Below, one piece after another: positions 30,679 to 38,686 of a DNA stretch of 48,053 bases. The notes beneath the pieces are model-generated. The model saw only the letters and a program-made list of their open reading frames with translations. It was not told the origin of the DNA and searched no databases. The position numbers and the translations under genes were made by a program. The stretch comes from Galbitalea sp036271875. GTDB lineage: Bacteria > Actinomycetota > Actinomycetes > Actinomycetales > Microbacteriaceae. The stretch's first letter is position 1, and every line of letters begins with the position of its first letter. The DNA lies in assembly GCA_036271875.1 (NCBI GenBank), contig DATAZU010000036.1, forward strand, positions 1-48,053. Direction: 5' to 3'.

Positions 30679-31848
30679 ATGAGCCTTGGTCGCCGAATAA
30701 TCACCTTCGCCAGCATCGGGGCCCTGGCGCTCGGTCTGCTGTTTACGCTCGTCGGTGTTGCGCCGGCCAGCGCCGCGAGCACCTATACCGTCGCCACTGC
30801 GGTTCAGGAAGGCACGACCTGGCTTTCCCTGAACGACACACCGGTCTATGCGAACGAACCGAAGCTTCTGCCCGGAGTCCACAACCTCCGTCTTACTCTG
30901 ACCAACAACACCGCGCTGGCGGTGTCGGTGACGAGCGTGGATATCGGAATTGCCGGCGCTCCCACCACGTGCGCAACCGTGCTGATTCAGCCCCATAAGT
31001 CCGGCAGCTGCACCGTTCCGATTACCGTCGTGCCCGGGCTAATGAGCTTCTACACCAGCCTGTTCCTGAGTAACAATCTTCGGGTTTCACTCCCGCAACA
31101 CAAGCTCATCGGGGTCACATACGACCTGGAGACGACCATCTCGTTGACCACCCCGAGTGGGATCGTATCGCCCGGAGACCCAGCGCTGGAGACGTTGCCC
31201 CTCGGCTACCGACCAACGGCGACCCTAAGGATTACCAACGACTCGACCGTAGCGATTACGGCAGTGACCGTTCCCGGATTCAATACCCAGACGTGCGCAT
31301 CGATTCTCAAATCGATCAGCCCAGGGCTCGTCGTTATTTGCGTCGGGATTCCCGTCACGACGCCGGCATCCTCGTCGCTGATTAGTTTGACGACCGGGGC
31401 GGTCGGCAATGGCGTTTTCCAGGGAGATCGGCCAGGGCTCGGCGTCAGCCTGAGTTATCACGGCGTCGGCGGATGCACGACGACCGCGGCGAATGTGCGT
31501 GCGGGTACCGCGCAGACGGTGCACTGCACCGGGTTTGAACCAGGGATCACCGTTGCGGGCGTCATGCACAGCACGCCTGTCGGCCTCGGTGCGCACACCG
31601 TGGCGGGGGACGGCACGCTCGACTTCAGCTTCGTGGTGCCGGTGTCAACGAGCGGCGGGTCGCACAGCGTCGCGATCCGCATCGGCAGCGCGACCATTGC
31701 AACCACGCCGACCTTCAACGTCACGGCCGTACCGCAGCTTCCCGAAACGGGCGTCGATCCGACAGCGGAACTTCTCGTCGCGCTCGCTCTGCTGGCCATC
31801 GGCGCATGCATCCTTCTCCACCGGCTTCATAAACCTGCGGTCGGATAA
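30679..31848 (+). CDS. LPXTG cell-wall-anchored surface protein
   Basis: A 389-residue exported protein. The signal peptide is MSLGRRIITF...APASA-A (cleavage near residue 34), followed by Thr/Val/Ser-rich beta-type repeats with paired cysteines, and a sorting signal: LPETG (354-358), a hydrophobic helix and the tail HRLHKPAVG. Sortase would cleave at LPETG and link it to peptidoglycan. No sortase gene is in the window. The ATG at 30679 has TACAGT 6 nt upstream (30667-30672). It is convergent with the LuxR gene, 6 nt apart. Ligand or role unknown. Confidence 0.88.
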   Translation: MSLGRRIITFASIGALALGLLFTLVGVAPASAASTYTVATAVQEGTTWLSLNDTPVYANEPKLLPGVHNLRLTLTNNTALAVSVTSVDIGIAGAPTTCATVLIQPHKSGSCTVPITVVPGLMSFYTSLFLSNNLRVSLPQHKLIGVTYDLETTISLTTPSGIVSPGDPALETLPLGYRPTATLRITNDSTVAITAVTVPGFNTQTCASILKSISPGLVVICVGIPVTTPASSSLISLTTGAVGNGVFQGDRPGLGVSLSYHGVGGCTTTAANVRAGTAQTVHCTGFEPGITVAGVMHSTPVGLGAHTVAGDGTLDFSFVVPVSTSGGSHSVAIRIGSATIATTPTFNVTAVPQLPETGVDPTAELLVALALLAIGACILLHRLHKPAVG

Positions 31849-31854
31849 CGCCCG

Positions 31855-33543
31855 CTACGCGGTCTGGCGCGAGCGCGCAACGTAGATATTCGCGACCGCT
31901 GTGCGCGACGAAACCTGCCACCGGGCGAAGATCCCGGCGAGATGGTTCTCGACGGTCTTGACGCTGATTCCCAGCTCCTGGGCAATGAGCGCGTTCGCGT
32001 AGCCCCTGGCGACCAGTCGTGCGATCTCCTCCTGGCGGGCCGTGAGCGGCGGCGCCTCGACATCCGTCGATCCGACGCCGAGCGCCGCGGGGATGGCCGT
32101 TCGAGACGGGAGCCCGAGCGCGCTGAGGATGCGCGAAAGATGCGTCTGCACGGTGCGTTCGGACAGGAAGAGCGTGCTGCCGATGCTCCGGTTAGTGTGC
32201 CCCTCCGCGACCAAAACCGCGATCTCGCGTTCTCGATCGGAGAGACTCGAAAAGCCGCCCTCGATCGTGGAGCCTCCCGAGAGGGTACGCCACTCTCGCG
32301 CGGCGAGTTTTCGCACCGATGTCGCGCCAAGCCGATCGGCCTCCGTCGTGATCTCGGCGAGGATGGCAACGGCGACGTCGGTGTCGCCGGCCGAGGCGAG
32401 AGCGCTGGCATACAAGACTCGCGCGCGGAGCGCATCCAGTTTGGCGCCGGACTGCGTGTCCATGAGTGCTGATGCATTGGCCCGCTCCGCCGCATCGCGG
32501 GGTTGACCGACAGCGGTGGCGATTCGACTGAGCGTGCGTTCGACCGCGGCCGCGGCAACGGGAACGACGGCGAGCGGCTCGGCGAGCGCAGCCCACTCGA
32601 GCGCTCCGGCAAGGTCACCCCGTCGAAGTGCCGCCGTGACGAGCAGTTCGTATCCAAACGACCGATCCCAGATCTTGATCCGAGGGAGATCCGGCCCTCC
32701 CGCCGATGAGATCAGCAGGGTTGCGGCGCGCTGGACCTGGCCGATTGCCGAAAACGCCCAGGTCACGAGCAGGCACGAGCCGACCGCGATGTAATTCGCA
32801 AGCCCGTGAGCTCTCGCCAGCACGCTCCGCGACAGACGCTCAACCTCCTTGCGGTCGGATCGTTGGCCAGCCGAGTAGCAGAGCAGCGCTTCGGTCAGCA
32901 TCACGAGCTGTGCGGCGCCGTCGATGCCCGGAAAGGTAAAGATCTCGGTCGCCTGCCGCGCGAGCCCGTCCAGCTCACCCTGGAATGCGGCCGACCGTGC
33001 AAACTGGGTCATGACGAGCGGCACGATCCGAGCAGACAGCTCAGAATCGATCGCACGGAACGGACGCAATCCGTCAACGAGTACGGCTACGGCGCCGAAA
33101 TCGCCTGACGACATGGATGCCTCGAGGGTCGGATAGACAAGCAGCAGGCGCTCCGGTCGGTCGGTGCTGAGGGAGCGGGCATAGTCCTGGATCTCGGCCA
33201 GTACCGGCAGATCGGCTGTGACCGGGACCTCAGTATCGCCGAGTACCTCTGGGTCGAACATGGCCGCGGCGACGAGCCGCACCGACGCCGAGTAGTACCG
33301 CGCATCGTCCGCAATCGGACCTGCGGCGTCCTCCGCCACCGTGACCGACTCGATCGCAGTGCGAGTCGCATCCTTGTACCGGCACAACAGGATCTCGCAG
33401 AGCGCGCGCGAGCCGAGGAGTATCGCTCGCTCAGCCGCGTCAGACGACGCGCTCGCGAGGGCCGTTGCGCGAAGCGCTGCCTCGGCGGGGTCGCCATCGA
33501 TCGCCCTGTCCCACAGGAGCCCGACTTCGCTCCAGAGGTCCAT
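31855..33543 (-). CDS. LuxR family regulator with two tandem HTH domains
   Basis: A 562-residue protein: a long helical, TPR-like N-terminal part (1-430) without Walker motifs, then two complete LuxR/GerE-type HTH domains in a row, 432-490 (LSDREREIAVLVAEGHTNRS... RTVQTHLSRIL) and 498-555 (LTARQEEIARLVARGYANAL... KTVENHLAGIF). Having two is unusual. The start at 33543 is chosen over a much longer open frame because TACCAT lies 6 nt upstream and the extension is antisense to the aldo/keto reductase gene. It is divergent from that gene with 93 nt between; control of it is a plausible guess. Confidence 0.85.
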   Translation of the reverse strand: MDLWSEVGLLWDRAIDGDPAEAALRATALASASSDAAERAILLGSRALCEILLCRYKDATRTAIESVTVAEDAAGPIADDARYYSASVRLVAAAMFDPEVLGDTEVPVTADLPVLAEIQDYARSLSTDRPERLLLVYPTLEASMSSGDFGAVAVLVDGLRPFRAIDSELSARIVPLVMTQFARSAAFQGELDGLARQATEIFTFPGIDGAAQLVMLTEALLCYSAGQRSDRKEVERLSRSVLARAHGLANYIAVGSCLLVTWAFSAIGQVQRAATLLISSAGGPDLPRIKIWDRSFGYELLVTAALRRGDLAGALEWAALAEPLAVVPVAAAAVERTLSRIATAVGQPRDAAERANASALMDTQSGAKLDALRARVLYASALASAGDTDVAVAILAEITTEADRLGATSVRKLAAREWRTLSGGSTIEGGFSSLSDREREIAVLVAEGHTNRSIGSTLFLSERTVQTHLSRILSALGLPSRTAIPAALGVGSTDVEAPPLTARQEEIARLVARGYANALIAQELGISVKTVENHLAGIFARWQVSSRTAVANIYVARSRQTA

Positions 33544-33636
33544 CGGGCCATGGTAGCCCGTGAATTCGCCTAGCCTTGGGCGTTGCGCGGTGCAACCCCT
33601 GAGTTTTTGTCGGAGACAGCGTTTAGTGTGACTCTC

Positions 33637-34599
33637 ATGGATCCGGTGGCCGTTGACGACAGCCTCGTGCCGGTCGTCGGCCCGCGCGACCTGGGCGGCA
33701 CCGGTGTGCTGGTTAGCCCGGTCAGCCTGGACGGCGCATCCTTTGGCTGGGCGGCCGGAATCGACGAAACTCTCCGCGTGCTCGACGGCTATCTTGCTGG
33801 CGGGGGAAACCTGATCAGCACTGCCGACCACTATGCGGGTGGTCGTAGTGAAATCATGATCGGTTCGTGGCTCCGTACGGTTCCGGATCGGATGAGCGTT
33901 GTACTTGAGACCCGGGTCGGCAGGCATCCGGATGCCGCTGGACTCGGGCGGCTCAGCCTGCTGCGAGCGGTCGAGAACTCGCTCACGCGGCTGGGAACGG
34001 ACTATGTCGACTTCCTGTCGTTCGACGGCGAGGACCCCGACACCCCGATCGAAGAGTCGCTCGAGACGGGCTACCGCTTGATTTCCGAAGGCAAGGTGCG
34101 GTTCTTGTCCGCATCGGGCTTCACCGGCGAGGCCGTTCGCGAGGTAGAGCGGCTGTCCGATGAGTCCGGCGGCCCGCGGTTTCGTGCGCTGCTGGCGGAG
34201 TACAACCTGATGGAGCGCGCCTTCTACGAGCGCGAACTCGAGGACATCGCCATCGAAATGCAGCGGGGGGCCCTCGCGCGGTTCCCACTCGCCAACGGAT
34301 ATCTCACCGGGCAGTTCCGTACCCGCGATGCCGAGCCCGGCAGCATCATGTACGACGACGCGATCAAACACGTCGGGCGCCGCGGCGATCGGGTACTGGC
34401 AGCGCTCGACTCCGTCTCAAAAGAACTCCAGGTGCCACCGAGCAGGGTTGCGCTGGCCTGGGTGCTACTTCGACCCGGAGTCGCGTCAGCCGTACTGCGA
34501 GCGGGCGACGCGACTCAGATCACGGACGCACTTGAGGCGGTGAACGTTCGGCTCGCGCGACACCATGTCGCGCTGCTGAACCGTGCGTCCGAGGCCTGA
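33637..34599 (+). CDS. Aldo/keto reductase family protein lacking most catalytic residues
   Basis: A 320-residue protein of the AKR fold (TIM barrel), recognisable by TADHYAGGRSEIMIGSW, LTRLGTDYVDFLS, DPDTPIEESL and ISEGKVRFLSASGF. Of the Asp-Tyr-Lys-His tetrad, only Tyr66 remains; the Asp position is S61 (LISTADHY), the Lys is R93 (LETRVG) and the His is D130 (LSFDGEDP). The C-terminal NADPH region is poorly conserved. It may be a pseudoenzyme or ligand sensor. The start at 33637 has TAGTGT 7 nt upstream. It is divergent from the dual-HTH LuxR regulator. Confidence 0.82.
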   Translation: MDPVAVDDSLVPVVGPRDLGGTGVLVSPVSLDGASFGWAAGIDETLRVLDGYLAGGGNLISTADHYAGGRSEIMIGSWLRTVPDRMSVVLETRVGRHPDAAGLGRLSLLRAVENSLTRLGTDYVDFLSFDGEDPDTPIEESLETGYRLISEGKVRFLSASGFTGEAVREVERLSDESGGPRFRALLAEYNLMERAFYERELEDIAIEMQRGALARFPLANGYLTGQFRTRDAEPGSIMYDDAIKHVGRRGDRVLAALDSVSKELQVPPSRVALAWVLLRPGVASAVLRAGDATQITDALEAVNVRLARHHVALLNRASEA

Positions 34600-34606
34600 T
34601 CCACGC

Positions 34607-35137
34607 CTAGGGCGTGACCGAAACTCCCATGAGCTGGGCGCGGCCAAGCACGTGCCCGAGGAAATTGAAGCCGAGCACCGCAGGAGTGCTGTCGCCCGGG
34701 ATGTTGAGGGAGTCGACATCCAGGGCAGTGACGGTGAAGTAGTAGCGGTGCTCGCCGTGTCCCGACGGCGGGGCCGCACCGAGGTAGCGCTGCAGGCGTA
34801 ACTCGTTGGGCAAGGTCGCGGCGCCAACGGGTAGCAGCCCGGCGTCTGGATTGCCTGCGTCCGCCTCAAGACCCGCCGCATTGGCCGGGATGTTGTAGAC
34901 GGCCCAGTGCCAGAATCCGCTGCCGGTCGGGGCGTCGGGGTCGTAGAGGGTGACGGCGTAGCTCTTGGTACCGGCCGGCGCGCCGGACCAGGAAAGAGCG
35001 GGGGAGCGGTCGTCGCCACCCGCACCCGCGATACCGGATCTGGCCGACGTTGGAAGCGTGTCGCCTTCCTTGAGATCGGGGGAGGTCACCGTGAACGCCG
35101 GAACTTCTGGCAGTCGCCAGTTCGGATCATTTGCCAT
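34607..35137 (-). CDS. YbhB/YbcL-type PEBP family protein
   Basis: A 176-residue phosphatidylethanolamine-binding-like protein (Raf kinase inhibitor homologue group). Motifs are SPALSWSGAPAGTKSYAVTLYDPDAP, the GFWHWAVYNIPA pocket and GEHRYYFTVTALD. No signal peptide, so cytoplasmic. Ligand and role in bacteria are unclear. It is convergent with the AKR gene, 7 nt apart. A 13-bp inverted repeat lies just before its start. Confidence 0.9.
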   Translation of the reverse strand: MANDPNWRLPEVPAFTVTSPDLKEGDTLPTSARSGIAGAGGDDRSPALSWSGAPAGTKSYAVTLYDPDAPTGSGFWHWAVYNIPANAAGLEADAGNPDAGLLPVGAATLPNELRLQRYLGAAPPSGHGEHRYYFTVTALDVDSLNIPGDSTPAVLGFNFLGHVLGRAQLMGVSVTP

Positions 35138-35142
35138 AAAAC

Positions 35143-35184
35143 CATTCTGACCCCGCGGGGTGGATACCGCACGGGGTCAGAATG
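35143..35184 (-). terminator. 13-bp perfect inverted repeat, terminator-like
   Basis: CATTCTGACCCCG (35143-35155) and CGGGGTCAGAATG (35172-35184), 16 nt apart. On the minus strand the hairpin is followed by GTTTTA, so it probably terminates the upstream membrane-protein gene. It ends 5 nt before the PEBP start, so CAGAAT in the arm could also be that gene's -10 box. Confidence 0.6.
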
Positions 35185-35199
35185 AATTGCCAGAGGGAG

Positions 35200-35559
35200 T
35201 TAGTTCACCCCGGGGATCTTCAGCCATCCCAGAGCGAACAGCAGCAGAACGATGTCGAGGATCAATGCGATAACAGTGATTGCCGCGAAGCCTCGACGGA
35301 CGCTCCCGCGAAAAATGAGCAGCAGCAGCAAAGCAACGCCGAGGATGATCTCGAGAATCAGGGTGCTGCCCAGGAATCCGGAAATCACGACGAACTGGGT
35401 GAGAATCAACAGGATCGCGGCAATGAGTTCAATGACCGCGAGAACACCGACACCACGGCGACCACGAAGTCGCGTTACGGCGTCGATGATTGCAACGATT
35501 GCCGTGACGAACAGCAAAACGCTGAGCAGGGTAAACGTATACGAGAACGAGATGTGCAT
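35200..35559 (-). CDS. Small membrane protein, four helices
   Basis: A 119-residue, very hydrophobic protein with four predicted helices and one basic loop (RLRGRRG, about 30-36). No family is recognised. Although similar in character to the membrane proteins at 24, 5387 and 5978, it is shorter and does not align convincingly with them. It lies 23 nt after the TetR gene's stop (transcribed divergently in coordinate, same strand upstream is TetR at 35583), so both may share a transcript. Confidence 0.7.
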   Translation of the reverse strand: MHISFSYTFTLLSVLLFVTAIVAIIDAVTRLRGRRGVGVLAVIELIAAILLILTQFVVISGFLGSTLILEIILGVALLLLLIFRGSVRRGFAAITVIALILDIVLLLFALGWLKIPGVN

Positions 35560-35582
35560 TTCGTCAGGTTAGTGGCGAAATG

Positions 35583-36188
35583 TCAGCTCGCGGCAGCCCT
35601 TATGACCTGGTCAGTAATTCTGCTAAGGGACGCGGAGGCCGCAATTGGGTCCCCGGCGTAGCCGCCCGACATTGCGCCGTCGCGGGCGAGGATGAAATCG
35701 TCTGCGGCGTCGCCCGGCATCCGGTGGCCAAGATCTTGCAGGAGTTCGGCCAGGAATCCGGTCATCCACTCGCGGTGGCGGAGCACAACGGAACGCACGG
35801 GATGGCGTTCTTCGGAGAATTCGGTCGCAGCGTTCAGGAACGCGTCGCCGCGGAATGCCGGGCTTGCGATGTCGGCGCTGGTCGCGGCCACGATGGCGCG
35901 AAGCGCGGCCTCTGGCTTGCGATTCGCTTCGAGGATGGCCTCGAATCGAGCAACCTCCGCTTCGTGGCGCGCCTCGATATACATCACGATGAGGCGGTCC
36001 TTCGAACCGAAGTGCTTGTAGAACGTCGCCTTGGTGACCTTGGAGGTGCTGATGAGGCGATCGATGCCGACCGTGCGGATGCCTTCGCTGTAGAAGAGGT
36101 CATCGGCGGTTTCGAGGATGCGGACCTTGGCGCCGGGAGCACGTTGTGCGGTCGGATCAAAATCGACGTCATCTAATACGACCGTCAC
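35583..36188 (-). CDS. TetR family transcriptional regulator
   Basis: A 201-residue TetR protein: HTH (ILETADDLFYSEGIRTVGIDRLI region, SKVTKATFYKHFGSKDRLI) and a helical ligand domain (RHEAEVARFEAIL onward). Start is the GTG at 36188 with AAGGAG about 8 nt upstream; the open frame continues to 36407 but that part is Arg/Pro-rich and non-homologous. A palindrome typical of TetR operators lies 305 nt upstream (36493-36520), implying a long untranslated leader. It is followed by the small membrane protein at 35559 with 23 nt between, its likely co-transcribed partner. Confidence 0.9.
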   Translation of the reverse strand: MTVVLDDVDFDPTAQRAPGAKVRILETADDLFYSEGIRTVGIDRLISTSKVTKATFYKHFGSKDRLIVMYIEARHEAEVARFEAILEANRKPEAALRAIVAATSADIASPAFRGDAFLNAATEFSEERHPVRSVVLRHREWMTGFLAELLQDLGHRMPGDAADDFILARDGAMSGGYAGDPIAASASLSRITDQVIRAAAS

Positions 36189-36611
36189 AACGCGGCTCCT
36201 TCTGGGCTTGCGGCTAGGTGTCTCAAGCCGTTTTGGGTGCTCCCGAGCGGGGGGACTCGGGGTAGTGCTCCGGTGCGGTTTCGGGTTCCTCACCGGCTTT
36301 GCTCGCGACCGGGGAAGTCGCGAGCAAGCGGTCACCCGTCGGGCAAATTCCCGCCGGGTGTGGCTACGGATTGCTTCTTTAGTTATTTGCCCGGCTGTTG
36401 GGGTCAACCCGGCTGGGGGGGGGTGGTGCGACCAATTTCATGTGCTGAATTGGTTTCGGCTTCGGGTGCCTATGCCAAAACTGTAGCATATGAGGACAGA
36501 CAGACTCGTCTGTTTGTCCTCCTTAACTCTACCCCAGTTCGAGGGACTCGTGAAACCGATTCGGTTTCTCATTCGCCGCCCCCATCGGCCGGGATGACGT
36601 AGGCTCGCGTG
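36189..36611. other. 423-nt intergenic region with several hairpins
   Basis: No coding frame is convincing. It contains a perfect 11-bp stem (TTGCTCGCGAC 36299-36309, GTCGCGAGCAA 36317-36327), a longer-range pair (CGGGCAAAT 36340-36348, ATTTGCCCG 36385-36393), an 8-G run near 36415-36422 and the palindrome at 36493-36520. If tetR is transcribed from near the palindrome, the hairpins form a structured leader of nearly 300 nt. It matches no riboswitch class I can confirm. Confidence 0.55.
36493..36520. promoter_or_regulatory. TetR-type operator palindrome
   Basis: AGGACAGACAGAC (36493-36505), TC, GTCTGTTTGTCCT (36508-36520): 13-bp arms with one mismatch and the ACAGACnnGTCTGT core frequent at TetR-family operators. 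On the minus strand a TACAGT box follows at about 36479-36484, so it could control tetR; it is also 91 nt before the M16 peptidase start. Confidence 0.72.
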
Positions 36612-37985
36612 GTGACAATCGGAGCGGTCGCCCTTCCACTCGAGCTGGCCGAACTCTCATTCGTCGCCTCGGGGGATTCCCTCATCCGTCGGACCGTGCT
36701 GCCAAGCGGTGTTCGTATCCTGACGGAGGCCGTACCGGGAGCGCGCAGCGCGACTATCGGCTACTGGGTCGCCGTTGGGTCCAGGGATGAGACGCCGACA
36801 ACGTACGGGTCGACGCACTTCCTCGAGCACCTCCTGTTCAAGGGCACGTTCACGAGGAGTGCGCTCGACATCGCGGTCAGCTTTGACTCCGTTGGCGGCG
36901 AGCACAATGCGCTCACCGCCAAGGAATACACCTGCTACTACGCGAAGATCCAGGATCGAGATCTGCCGATGGCGGTCGACGTGATCTCGGACATGCTCAC
37001 CTCTTCGGTGCTCGATCCCGCAGAATTCGACAACGAGCGCAGCGTCATCCTCGAGGAACTCGCGATGGCAGACGACGACCCGTCGGATGTTGCGAGCGAG
37101 AGGTTTTTCGAGGCCGTGCTCGGCGATCATCCGCTTGGCCGGCCTATCGGCGGAAATGCCGAGACCATCAATGCGGTCACACGCGACGCGGTCTGGAATC
37201 ACTACCGGGCCAACTACCGGGCCCAGGATCTCGTCATCACGGTTGCCGGAGCAGTCGACCACGACAGGCTGGTCGCAGATGTGACCGCGGCGCTGCTTCG
37301 CGCCGAGTGGAACCTGGCCGCCGAGGCAGCGCCCGTTGGCCGGCGCAATCCGAACGGAAGCGTCATCGAGCGGGGTTCCCCACTCGTAGTGGTCCAGCGG
37401 CCGATCGAGCAGTCGAACCTCATCCTCGGCGTGCCGGGACTGGCCGCGGCCGACGAGCGTCGCGCGACGCTTACCGTCCTGAACTCGATTCTTGGCGGGG
37501 GGATGTCGAGTCGACTGTTCCAAGAAATCAGGGAGCGCCGTGGGCTCGCGTACTCCGTGTACTCGTTTGCCCCCAGCTACTCGGATTCCGGGCTCTTTGG
37601 GATTTACGCGGGATGTTCACCGGCAAAGACGGCGCAGGTCGCCGAACTCATGCTCAGCGAGTTCCAGCAGCTCGCGAAGGGTGGCGTCACCGCGGATGAG
37701 ATGCGTCGCGCATCCGGACAGTTGAGCGGAGCATCCGCGCTGGCGCTCGAAGATTCGGACACTCGGATGTCGCGCCTCGGCCGCAGCGAGATCACACTTG
37801 GCGAGTTCATCGATCTCGATGAGTCTCTTCGACGCATCGCGCTCGTCACGCCGGAGGATGTTCGAGAACTTGCCGAAGAATTGGTGGCCCGGCCACTATC
37901 CATTTCCGCAGTGGGCACCGTGCCCGCACACGCTTTTGACGGACTACCCACGTCTTCAGCAGGGCTGGCAGAGTCGCCCGCCTAA
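36612..37985 (+). CDS. M16 family zinc metalloprotease (pitrilysin-like)
   Basis: A 457-residue protease with the inverted zinc motif HFLEH (H69, E72, H73) in STHFLEHLLFKGT and a two-domain M16B layout (second half GGGMSSRLFQEIRERRGLAYSV). Actinobacterial orthologues follow pnp. The start is set at the GTG at 36612: TAGGCT (36600-36605) lies 6 nt upstream, whereas the GTG at 36609 would leave only 3 nt. It is cytoplasmic and degrades oligopeptides, by family knowledge. Confidence 0.92.
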   Translation: MTIGAVALPLELAELSFVASGDSLIRRTVLPSGVRILTEAVPGARSATIGYWVAVGSRDETPTTYGSTHFLEHLLFKGTFTRSALDIAVSFDSVGGEHNALTAKEYTCYYAKIQDRDLPMAVDVISDMLTSSVLDPAEFDNERSVILEELAMADDDPSDVASERFFEAVLGDHPLGRPIGGNAETINAVTRDAVWNHYRANYRAQDLVITVAGAVDHDRLVADVTAALLRAEWNLAAEAAPVGRRNPNGSVIERGSPLVVVQRPIEQSNLILGVPGLAAADERRATLTVLNSILGGGMSSRLFQEIRERRGLAYSVYSFAPSYSDSGLFGIYAGCSPAKTAQVAELMLSEFQQLAKGGVTADEMRRASGQLSGASALALEDSDTRMSRLGRSEITLGEFIDLDESLRRIALVTPEDVRELAEELVARPLSISAVGTVPAHAFDGLPTSSAGLAESPA

Positions 37986-38015
37986 CGCTAGAAACAAGAA
38001 GGTCACGCAATACAC

Positions 38016-38618
38016 ATGAGTCACTACCTCTATTTGGTGCGCCACGGCGAGCAGCAGGATGCCGAGTACGGCCTGCCGGATGGCAAGCTTTCACCCCGCG
38101 GGATTCGCCAGGCCGAAGCGATCGCTGAGCGACTGAGCGGGGTTCCGTTCACCGGCGCGTGGCACTCACCGCTCGAGCGGGCCGCAGATACCGCGCGGAT
38201 CATGACCAGGCGACTCTCTTCGATTGAGTCGAAGCCGAGCGCCCTTCTCATGGACTGTGTGCCGAGCGGTCCGACTCCTGACATGCCGCACGCCTTCGAG
38301 AGTTTCTTCGGTTCTGTCACGCCCGAGGAGATCGAGGCGGGCGAAGCGCAGATGACGGATGCGGTGTCCGAGTGGCTGACGCCAACGCAGGACGACCGGC
38401 ACGACCTGCTCATCACGCACAACTTCGTGGTCGCGTGGTTTGTCCGTGAGACGTTCGGAGCGGAATCCTGGCGCTGGATGGGCGTCAATCAGGCGAACTG
38501 CGGGCTCACGATCATCCGAGTTCGCTCCGCGAAGCCGCCGGTGCTGATCACCCACAACGACCTCGGCCACCTGCCCCCGGAACTCCGCACGGGCCTGCCG
38601 ACCCCGCAGCCCTACTAA
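38016..38618 (+). CDS. Histidine phosphatase family protein
   Basis: A 200-residue phosphoglycerate-mutase-like phosphatase. The phosphohistidine motif is LVRHGEQ (R9, H10, G11); further conserved are WHSPLERAADTA and the later LLITHNFVVAWFV with the second catalytic His. The substrate is not determinable (the family ranges from sugar phosphates to protein phosphatases such as SixA). It follows the M16 gene by 30 nt and is probably in its operon. It ends just before a large inverted repeat. Confidence 0.9.
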   Translation: MSHYLYLVRHGEQQDAEYGLPDGKLSPRGIRQAEAIAERLSGVPFTGAWHSPLERAADTARIMTRRLSSIESKPSALLMDCVPSGPTPDMPHAFESFFGSVTPEEIEAGEAQMTDAVSEWLTPTQDDRHDLLITHNFVVAWFVRETFGAESWRWMGVNQANCGLTIIRVRSAKPPVLITHNDLGHLPPELRTGLPTPQPY

Positions 38619-38622
38619 AAGT

Positions 38623-38686
38623 CCGTGAGAGGTCCCAATCGACCCTTAAAGTCGCCCGTTTTTGGGTCGATTGGGACCTCTCACGG
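38623..38686. terminator. 23-bp perfect inverted repeat between convergent genes
   Basis: Two perfect 23-bp complementary arms (38623-38645 and 38664-38686; core GAGAGGTCCCAATCGACCC and its complement) with an 18-nt loop. Adjacent A-runs left and T-runs right suggest a bidirectional terminator for the phosphatase and GNAT genes. The right arm includes the last two codons region and stop of the GNAT gene (38681-38683). Stem length is far above normal terminators, so a repeat element is an alternative. Confidence 0.75.

Noticed and set aside
31855..34371. Open frame extending the LuxR protein to 838 residues
   Set aside because: The upstream 276 codons are antisense to the aldo/keto reductase gene and have no homology; the TACCAT box and the ATG at 33543 mark the real start.
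36189..36500. Cobalamin or ydaO-type riboswitch
   Set aside because: A GCCGGTGAGGAACCC string on the minus strand recalls the B12 box, but the other conserved blocks are missing, and ydaO features are not found.
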